A stretch of DNA of 5,229 nt from the NCBI GenBank assembly GCA_020048795.1, contig JAIFMA010000088.1:1-5229 (forward strand). Direction: 5' to 3'. Shown here piece by piece: positions 1-5,229 of the stretch (positions within the stretch are counted from its first letter, which is position 1; every line of letters begins with the position of its first letter). This DNA is from Rhodoferax sp. (GTDB taxonomy: Bacteria; Pseudomonadota; Gammaproteobacteria; Burkholderiales; Burkholderiaceae_C). Under the pieces are notes generated by a model. The model did not search any database. It worked only from the letters and a program-made list of their open reading frames with translations, and was not told the DNA's origin. A program made the position numbers and the translations under genes.

Positions 1-448
1 AATCGGCTTCAGCCAGGTGATCAGCGGCCTGGGCATTGAGTTCCGGTGTTCGCCAGGCGACACCGATGCTGACAGTCACCACCGGTGCGGCACTGTTTCC
101 CACATGCGCAATGCTCAGGTTGGCAACAGCCGCCCGGAGTTGCTCTGCGATATGAAGAGACTGCTGTGCGCTAAGGCTTGGCAGGACGACCACAAATTCC
201 TCGCCACCATAACGTGCCACCAGATCACTGCTTCTTTGCGCCGTGCCCGCCAGCGCTTGGGCCACCTTCTGCAAACAGACATCCCCGGCTTGATGCCCAT
301 AGTGGTCGTTGTAGGCTTTGAAATGGTCAACATCAATCATGGCGACAGCCAATGGCAAAGCCTGACGAGCCGCCCGCTGCCATTCCACTGCCCAGACTGA
401 ATCAAATTTGCGCCGATTGGCAATACCAGTCAGGCCATCGCAGTCGCT
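1..448 (-). other. Domain: GGDEF diguanylate cyclase (residues ~1498 onward, cut by window edge)
   Basis: The domain begins with DGLTGIANRRKFD (from D1501), the usual D.LTGL.NRR start. MIDVDHFKAYND (1534-1545) supplies the metal-binding Asp (D1536) and substrate contacts. The active-site loop is GGEEF (1578-1582), the catalytically competent form. RSSD (1569-1572), five residues before GGEEF, fits the RxxD inhibitory site that binds product c-di-GMP. VVTVSIGVA follows, as in active cyclases. Visible sequence stops at HLAEAD, just before the usual ALY.AK ending, so roughly 10-30 residues of the domain are missing. An active, product-inhibited cyclase is predicted. Confidence 0.95.
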
Positions 449-3400
449 CAATTGCTGCAAACGCCGATTTGCTTCGGAAAGTTCGCGGGTACGCTCAGCT
501 ACCTGCCGCTCAAGGTTTTCATAAAGCTGAGCATTTTCAATGGCAATTGCAGCCTGTGCTGAAAGCATGTTCAGGATCTCTACCCTTCCCGGAAGAAAGG
601 CACCAGCGAATTTATTGTTCTCCAGATACAGCACCGCCTTTAGCTGGTTTTGCGCCAGTAGTGGCAGACAAAGCACGGAACGGACACCTAGTCGCAGCAC
701 ATAGGGATCGCGACCAAAGGCGTCATCTTGAAGAGCATCATCCAACATCAAACTATGCCCGGTGCGTATCACATAACGGATCACAGCCTCACAGACCGTG
801 CTGATCGACTCCATTGGGATGAGGTCCAGTCGCGCATGTTGATCCTGCACACTGGCTTGTGCGGCGATCATCCAACGCTCAGTGTCCTCCACACGAGGTA
901 TCAGCAAATAGCCTTTCTCAGCACCAGCGTTTTCGATGAAGATCGCCATCAATTTCTGCAACAGTCCGTCTATTTGGATTTCGCTGGACAGCGCTAGCGA
1001 TGCCTTAAGTACCGTATCAAGATCCAACCGGTCGGTAGATATGGAAGTCGTGCCCCGGTGACTGGACAAGGTACCAGACGGACGCGCAATTGTGGCGCTG
1101 GTCAACAGACCCGAAAACTCCTGATTCAGCGCTTGCGCCTTGCCAGTTGCGCCCCACTGGTAATAATGAAAAACTGCTTCCTCAAGTTCAGGCTTGGCGC
1201 GTTTGCGCTGATCCAGGTATAAGTGGAGCCGCCCGGCCCGCTCCTGATTCAGCGCTTGCCCCGCCAATCGGCGGTACTGCCGTGCCAGTGCAGCACCTTG
1301 AGCATAGCCGACAAGCGCATCATTCGTTCGCTGACTAATCCGTGCCTGTTCCGCACGCAGCAATTGCTCCTGCCAGGCAAAGTTGTCTGGACAGTTGGAT
1401 GTCCAAACGGTGAAGTCCGCAATGGCCGCGTCCAGAGTCCTGACGATCACCTCCTGCTCTGACTTATCGGACTGATCGCAAATGGATGCCCCTGCCAGTG
1501 CGCGGTAAAAGGTAAACACGGTGGTCTCATACAGAATGGGGATGTATTGCATCCAGTCCGCATGAGCGTTGGCAAAACTCCAAGCCTCCCGCCATTGCCC
1601 AAACAGGTACAACAACTGCAGCTTGAAGTTCAAAAAATAGGCCAGACCGTGGCCAAAAAGGGTTTCAGGCTGCTGCCAAAGTGCCAGCCAAGTGTTCTCA
1701 TCGAACTCATCGGTGCTCAATGAGGTGGGGTTCTGCCCATCACCCTGAAGACGCTGTAAAAAGAGTTGGCAGAACCGCTCACTCATCAGGAACGGTGAAC
1801 CGCTGTTGGCGTAGAACTCCAGACTGATGGCGCATTCCTCCAGCGCCCTCTCAACAGTCACCGCAGCCAGCGTGGTTTTGGGAATCATGGTTCTGGCATA
1901 CCCGGCAAAGACTAGATTGCCGTTTTCTATTCCGTATTGATAGGCTTGGTCGTAAACCTCGATCTGTGCCTCCAGCGGCTTCACCCAGTGCAGCGAGCAG
2001 ACCGCGTACAGGAAAGTCACCTGTGCCCGAATACGTGGGTTGGGAAAACGCTCAATGAGGCGCATCGCCAACGTCCCCAGTGCATAGGCATCTTGATAGT
2101 CACCGAACTGACGCACGATGAGAACTGCCGCCCACGCAAATCCAATCGCCGACATGGCGTTGTGACCGTGTCGCATTGACCGGTTGACAACTTCCATGAC
2201 CACATGGGGAAAAAGACTAGGAATAGCAATGTAGGTCCCATCGGTCAAGATCGCCATCAGTCGAATAATGCTGTCCTGCTCTTGGTTAGTGACATCGTTC
2301 AATTCAATTAGGTCAGAAATCGGGCGCTGATCCAGCAAACGGGAATATTCGGCAATTTGCCGCTCAAAATCTGCTTTCAAGCCCGACTCGTCGTGTTGGC
2401 TGGGCAAGATCACTCCAAAAAGAGACAGGGCTGTGCGCGCCACATCAACCAGATCGTTGTACTTGCCTAATTGGTTGTACTGAATGATTTTTTGCAAATA
2501 AATGTCAGCTTGATCGTGGCGACCAGCGGCATGGCGCATGGCTTCGTCGAGGTCGGCCTCCGCATCAGTAAACCGACCCAACAAATAGGCAACGTCGGCC
2601 CGTTCGCGCACGACCGCCATGGTGTGATCGTGGTGCGCTGCCCAGCAATCTGCCCCCAACAGATCGACCGCAACCTGAAAATGGTGCCGCGCCGAGTCAT
2701 AAGCGGTAGAAGCTTTGGCCTTGCTTCCGGCCCGAAGGTTGAGTATGGAGCATTGGAGTCGTTCTTCGAGGTCATTGATTTGGGCAATTGCCGCATTCAA
2801 ATGTCCCACAATATCGAAAATACGTTCGTCAAGTTCTTGTGGGCGTGTGCGCTGTCTGAGTTGGCGGCCAATCTTAAGATGCAGGGGGTCAATTTCGTCC
2901 GGGGCAATCAAGGCATAAGCTGCTTGTTGAACCCGGTCATGCAAAAACTGGAACTCGGTGTTGTGGGTCAGTATCAGCCCTTCCTTGATCGCTTCCCACA
3001 GATCACTGCTGGTGTCGACTTCAGTGCGGTCGTAGATTTCTGCCAATAACGCCAACTCAAAACGATTGCCGATGCAAGCGGCGATTTTGATCGCCTGCTG
3101 CGTCAATGGACTCATCCGTGCAATTTTGCCCGTCATCAGGTCCACCACGTTGTCGGTCATACTGGCGGCAGCAATCTGCGCCATCTCCCACTGCCAACAG
3201 CCACTCTCCGGATCCAGCCGGAACCATCCCTGATCGTGTATTTCCTTAAGAAATTGGCTAACAAAAAACGGATTTCCTCCTGTTTTTTGTAACAGCAGTT
3301 GTGATAGTTCCTTCGTATTTGCGGGTTGTTGATGCAGGGTATCAGCCGTCATCTGGTTCAGATCACTGGGCGACAACGGACCCAGCAGGATGGTCTGAAC

Positions 3401-4939
3401 CGAAGCGCCCTCATCACGAATGTGGTTGAGCGTCAGGGTCAGCGGATGAGATGCCGACACTTCGTTATCGCGATAAGCGCCGATCATCAACAGATTGTGG
3501 CTCTTGTGGTTGGCGCACAGCAGAGCCATGAGAGCAAGCGAGGGTGCATCGGCCCATTGCAAATCATCAAGAAAGACCACCAACGGATGTTCTGGGCGGG
3601 CGAACACGCCAATGAACTGCTGAAATGACTGGCTGAAGCGATTTTGTGCTTCGGCTGCACCCAACGCAGGCACCGGTGGTTGCGGACCCACGATCCATTC
3701 CACATTCGGAATCACGTCGATGATGACGCGGGCATTGTTGCCAAGTGCTGCACTTAAGGCTTCGCGCCAATACCCTATTTGCTCTTCTTGCTCTGTCAAA
3801 AGCTGGCTGACCAGTCGGCCCAAGGCCTGAATCAGAGCGAAAAACGGAATATCCCGCTTAAACTGATCATGCTTGCCTGTAATAAAGTAGCCGCGCTGAC
3901 GCACCAACGACTTTTGCACTTCGTTGACCAGCGCAGTCTTGCCGATGCCTGAGTACCCTCCCACCAAGAGCAGTTCCGAGCGACCTGCGGTCACCCGATC
4001 AAAGGCATCCAGCAACTGTCTGGTTTCCAGGTCGCGACCGTACAGATGGTGCGCAACTTGGAATTTGCTCGACACATCATGGCGGCCCAATGCCAGTTCC
4101 GGCATCAAATCACCGGCACGCATGGATGCCTGCAACGCCAACAAGTCCTGTAACACTCCTGTGGCGCTCTGGTAGCGATCCTCAGCCTTTTTTTCAAGCA
4201 GTTTCATCACCAGGTTCGACAACGCTGGAGGAATGTTGGCGTTGCGTGCAGCAGGAGACATCGGCAAGCGGGCAATGTGGCAATGCACTATTTCCAGTGG
4301 ATCGTCGCTCTCAAAGGGCGGGGATCCGATCAACATCTGGTAGAAACACGCCCCTAGCGAGTAGAGATCGGTGCGGTAATCAACGGCGCGGTTCATTCGA
4401 CCAGTCTGTTCTGGCGACACGTAGCGCAAAGTGCCTTCGATCAGGTTCGGGGCGCACGCTTCCAGGGTTTCAACCCCAATCAAGGTGGACAGCCCGAAAT
4501 CGGTGAGTTTCACCTGTGCCGTTTTTGGATGAATCAAAACGTTGGCAGGATTGATGTCTTTGTGGATGATGCCTTGACCATGCATCTGGACCAAGCCTTC
4601 AGCCATTTGGATGGCAACCGCCAGGAACTCGGCTGGTACCAGGCTTTTCTCATTGAGCCATTGGTTCAAATCACACGCGCCGTAATCCTCCTCAACAATG
4701 GCAAAGCCGGAGCGATATTGCACGATGTCATACACACGAATAATCCGGCTAAACCGCATGGCAACCAGCAAGTTGTATTCGTTCTGGTAGCGGAGATTTT
4801 CCCGAACAGAAAATTTATTCGACGACGGTGCCTTGATGATGACGGGCAGTCCGTCACGTTTGCGCTTGCCACGAAAGACCTGGCTATGGCCGCTCTCGTA
4901 AATCTTCTTTTGAGTGGCATAGCCTTCAAGCTCGAACAT
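1..4939 (-). CDS. Giant signalling protein: Ser/Thr kinase - STAND ATPase - helical repeats - GAF - GGDEF diguanylate cyclase (3' end cut by window)
   Basis: A single frame is open from ATG (first base 4939) to the left edge, 1646 residues, with no stop. Domains in order are kinase (1-270), AAA_16/STAND ATPase (298-640), TPR-like helices (690-1290), GAF (1318-1470), coiled coil (1471-1497) and GGDEF (1498 to edge). The predicted outputs are Ser/Thr phosphorylation and synthesis of c-di-GMP from two GTP. I see no signal peptide or membrane segment, so it is probably cytoplasmic. The start is well fixed: an in-frame TAG lies only three codons upstream (4946-4948), and MFELEGY begins where family members begin their kinase domain. 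The ribosome binding site is weak (GGA about 10-12 bases upstream). The family is known (HstK-like, COG3899 core), usually with a histidine kinase or cyclase at the end. The missing C-terminus is probably a few tens of residues if the protein ends with GGDEF, but an extra domain cannot be excluded. No neighbour gene is visible, so operon context is unknown. Architecture is certain; substrate and signal are not known. Confidence 0.96.
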   Translation of the reverse strand, partial: MFELEGYATQKKIYESGHSQVFRGKRKRDGLPVIIKAPSSNKFSVRENLRYQNEYNLLVAMRFSRIIRVYDIVQYRSGFAIVEEDYGACDLNQWLNEKSLVPAEFLAVAIQMAEGLVQMHGQGIIHKDINPANVLIHPKTAQVKLTDFGLSTLIGVETLEACAPNLIEGTLRYVSPEQTGRMNRAVDYRTDLYSLGACFYQMLIGSPPFESDDPLEIVHCHIARLPMSPAARNANIPPALSNLVMKLLEKKAEDRYQSATGVLQDLLALQASMRAGDLMPELALGRHDVSSKFQVAHHLYGRDLETRQLLDAFDRVTAGRSELLLVGGYSGIGKTALVNEVQKSLVRQRGYFITGKHDQFKRDIPFFALIQALGRLVSQLLTEQEEQIGYWREALSAALGNNARVIIDVIPNVEWIVGPQPPVPALGAAEAQNRFSQSFQQFIGVFARPEHPLVVFLDDLQWADAPSLALMALLCANHKSHNLLMIGAYRDNEVSASHPLTLTLNHIRDEGASVQTILLGPLSPSDLNQMTADTLHQQPANTKELSQLLLQKTGGNPFFVSQFLKEIHDQGWFRLDPESGCWQWEMAQIAAASMTDNVVDLMTGKIARMSPLTQQAIKIAACIGNRFELALLAEIYDRTEVDTSSDLWEAIKEGLILTHNTEFQFLHDRVQQAAYALIAPDEIDPLHLKIGRQLRQRTRPQELDERIFDIVGHLNAAIAQINDLEERLQCSILNLRAGSKAKASTAYDSARHHFQVAVDLLGADCWAAHHDHTMAVVRERADVAYLLGRFTDAEADLDEAMRHAAGRHDQADIYLQKIIQYNQLGKYNDLVDVARTALSLFGVILPSQHDESGLKADFERQIAEYSRLLDQRPISDLIELNDVTNQEQDSIIRLMAILTDGTYIAIPSLFPHVVMEVVNRSMRHGHNAMSAIGFAWAAVLIVRQFGDYQDAYALGTLAMRLIERFPNPRIRAQVTFLYAVCSLHWVKPLEAQIEVYDQAYQYGIENGNLVFAGYARTMIPKTTLAAVTVERALEECAISLEFYANSGSPFLMSERFCQLFLQRLQGDGQNPTSLSTDEFDENTWLALWQQPETLFGHGLAYFLNFKLQLLYLFGQWREAWSFANAHADWMQYIPILYETTVFTFYRALAGASICDQSDKSEQEVIVRTLDAAIADFTVWTSNCPDNFAWQEQLLRAEQARISQRTNDALVGYAQGAALARQYRRLAGQALNQERAGRLHLYLDQRKRAKPELEEAVFHYYQWGATGKAQALNQEFSGLLTSATIARPSGTLSSHRGTTSISTDRLDLDTVLKASLALSSEIQIDGLLQKLMAIFIENAGAEKGYLLIPRVEDTERWMIAAQASVQDQHARLDLIPMESISTVCEAVIRYVIRTGHSLMLDDALQDDAFGRDPYVLRLGVRSVLCLPLLAQNQLKAVLYLENNKFAGAFLPGRVEILNMLSAQAAIAIENAQLYENLERQVAERTRELSEANRRLQQLSDCDGLTGIANRRKFDSVWAVEWQRAARQALPLAVAMIDVDHFKAYNDHYGHQAGDVCLQKVAQALAGTAQRSSDLVARYGGEEFVVVLPSLSAQQSLHIAEQLRAAVANLSIAHVGNSAAPVVTVSIGVAWRTPELNAQAADHLAEAD
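530..988 (-). other. Domain: GAF sensor (residues ~1318-1470)
   Basis: The segment starts with a typical lead-in helix (DLDTVLKASLALSSEI, 1306-1321) and then GLLQKLM and GYLLIP. It ends with YLENN (1438-1442), an FLPGRVEIL stretch and AAIAIENAQLY (1463-1473), a very characteristic GAF C-terminal helix. GAF domains bind small molecules or chromophores or act as dimer interfaces. I see no Cys in the position expected for a bilin-binding GAF and cannot name a ligand. A coiled coil (ENLERQVAERTRELSEANRR, 1474-1493) joins it to the cyclase. Confidence 0.88.
1070..2872 (-). other. Domain: long TPR-like alpha-helical region (residues ~690-1290)
   Basis: About 600 residues, rich in Ala, Leu, Gln and Glu with helix-forming patterns, lie between the ATPase and GAF domains. 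This matches the helical superstructure that follows the ATPase in COG3899-type proteins. A WGA motif (W1262) followed by KAQALNQE closes it, as expected for the family (Y..WGA..K). Individual repeats are too divergent to delimit by eye. The last units carry an exactly repeated QALNQE (1228-1233 and 1269-1274), 41 residues apart. The role is probably protein interaction or signal integration (inferred). Confidence 0.75.
1118..1259 (-). repeat. Exact 19-bp direct repeat inside the CDS (1118-1136 and 1241-1259)
   Basis: The 19-base string CTCCTGATTCAGCGCTTGC (plus strand) occurs at 1118-1136 and again at 1241-1259. The copies are 123 bases apart, exactly 41 codons, so both are read in the same frame as QALNQE at the end of the helical region. 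The flanking sequence differs. It may be a relic of duplication of a helical repeat unit, local gene conversion, or chance. Confidence 0.8.
3020..4048 (-). other. Domain: AAA_16/STAND-type P-loop ATPase (residues ~298-640)
   Basis: The module opens with LYGRD (299-303), the usual entry of AAA_16-like predicted ATPases. Walker A is GYSGIGKT (328-335) with K334. Walker B is VVFLDDLQWAD, with acidic D458 and D459. GGNPFF (554-559) is the conserved motif at the end of the nucleotide-binding core in this class. FLHDRVQQAAYALI (starting about 665) follows in the linking helical part. STAND ATPases act as nucleotide-dependent switches, so this core is expected to couple signal sensing to the output domains. 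That role is inferred from the family. Confidence 0.93.
4130..4939 (-). other. Domain: Ser/Thr protein kinase (residues ~1-270)
   Basis: Hallmarks of a eukaryotic-type (Hanks) kinase are readable. K36 in PVIIKAP is the ATP-anchoring lysine, and E54 is a likely helix-C partner. The catalytic loop is HKDINPAN, with D128 and N133. The metal-binding DFG is 147-149. SPE at 175-177 stands in for APE and is followed by QTGRMNR and then D191 in TDLYSLG. The glycine-rich loop is poor (ESGHSQVFRG, residues 15-24), and HRD is HKD; both are, as I recall, typical of this HstK-like subfamily. All residues needed for phosphotransfer are present, so activity is plausible. The target is unknown. Confidence 0.93.
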
Positions 4940-5229
4940 CTGGGGCTATCCGTCGCAAGTTAGTCGCGGCATTCATATGGGTATGCTTCTTTTTGAGCGG
5001 GACAAATCAGCGCAACGTTGTCCTGTTACGCAATACTGTTGTTTGGAGCTTTTCAGACCGAACTCACCTATGGTACCAACTCGCCGCATCGTGTGACCGC
5101 AATTGGCACGTAGACCACAGCCACGAACGGCGGCTGAAGGGCTGCGGAAATCTTGAAGCTGGCCTACCCGGAACCGGCCACTGGCGGGCGTCGGCTTGCG
5201 CTGCAGTGCCGACGGTCACTGGCAAAAGT
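4940..5229. other. Intergenic region upstream of the kinase-cyclase gene
   Basis: These 290 bases should hold the promoter of the minus-strand gene. I see no convincing -35/-10 pair, no strong Shine-Dalgarno sequence, and no tRNA or terminator. The half nearest the gene (to about 5060) is AT-richer and contains two similar elements, CGCAACGTTGT (5011-5021) and CGCAATACTGTTGT (5029-5042), starting 18 bases apart. The first includes the palindrome CAACGTTG (5013-5020), a conceivable but unproven operator. The outer half is GC-richer, with short inverted and direct repeats, and looks like an interspersed intergenic repeat rather than coding DNA. Confidence 0.6.
5175..5223. repeat. GC-rich hairpin with flanking direct repeats
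   Basis: CGTCGGC (5189-5195) and GCCGACG (5208-5214) form a perfect 7-bp stem around a 12-base loop. Inside the loop, TGC and GCA could pair further. Direct repeats lie around it: CGGCCACTGGC (5175-5185) and CGGTCACTGGC (5213-5223), 10 of 11 identical, the second overlapping the last base pairs of the stem. No T-run follows on either strand, so it is not a standard terminator. It may be part of a dispersed intergenic repeat family, which cannot be tested from one copy. Confidence 0.5.

Noticed and set aside
17..997. Plus-strand open frames of 89-150 codons at the left end
   Set aside because: They are antisense to the GAF and GGDEF domains, whose conserved motifs are all on the minus strand. 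The plus-strand translations resemble no protein.
2471..3049. Plus-strand open frame of 192 codons
   Set aside because: It lies antisense to the helical/ATPase part of the large gene, whose frame is supported by family motifs. The translation has no recognisable domain, and several similar antisense frames occur along the gene as expected by chance.
4529..4963. Plus-strand open frame of 144 codons
   Set aside because: It is antisense to the kinase domain; the minus strand carries K36 and HKD in the same interval, so this is a shadow frame.
4965..5010. Possible sigma70 promoter (TTGTCC with TACCCA about 16 bases downstream, minus strand)
   Set aside because: The -10 hexamer matches the consensus poorly and no alternative was better, so it was not annotated.
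4977..5096. Short plus-strand ORF of 39 codons starting ATGGGTATG, divergent from the main gene
   Set aside because: No ribosome binding site, no recognisable protein features and an unusual composition; it cannot be distinguished from chance.
5064..5229. Minus-strand frame open from the right edge to a TGA at 5064-5066, possibly the end of an upstream gene
   Set aside because: About 54 codons without a recognisable motif, rich in Arg, Ser and Trp as expected from translating GC-rich non-coding DNA, and overlapping the hairpin and direct repeats. A gene tail cannot be fully excluded without flanking sequence.

Overview
The window holds one very large gene on the minus strand and a short non-coding stretch upstream of it. 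The gene starts at an ATG whose first base is 4939. It stays open without a stop to the left edge, giving 1646 visible residues with the C-terminus cut off. Positions 4940-5229 form the intergenic region in front of the gene, with no gene I can support.

The protein is a multidomain signalling giant. From the N-terminus it has: a Ser/Thr protein kinase (about residues 1-270); a STAND/AAA_16-like ATPase with Walker A and B motifs (about 298-640); a long alpha-helical, TPR-like region (about 690-1290); a GAF sensor domain (about 1318-1470); a short coiled coil (about 1471-1497); and a GGDEF diguanylate cyclase domain (from about 1498) that runs off the window. The kinase-ATPase-helical-GAF layout is known from cyanobacterial HstK-type proteins and proteobacterial relatives (COG3899-type ATPase core). 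There the last domain is often a histidine kinase; here it is a diguanylate cyclase. All key cyclase residues seen are intact, including GGEEF and an RxxD inhibitory site.

In-frame landmarks spread along the whole length (kinase lysine, HKD, DFG, Walker A, Walker B, GGNPFF, FLHDRVQQAAY, WGA, YLEN, GGEEF) all fall in the same reading frame, so I see no frameshift or internal stop. The likely working logic is inferred: the GAF domain and the helical/ATPase core sense and integrate a signal, and the outputs are protein phosphorylation and c-di-GMP synthesis.

Moderate GC content and the GGDEF/GAF sequence style suggest a proteobacterium, possibly a betaproteobacterium, but nothing here fixes the taxon. 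No RNA genes, CRISPR arrays, insertion sequences or phage genes were seen. Secondary observations are an exact 19-bp direct repeat inside the gene and a GC-rich hairpin with flanking direct repeats in the upstream intergenic stretch.
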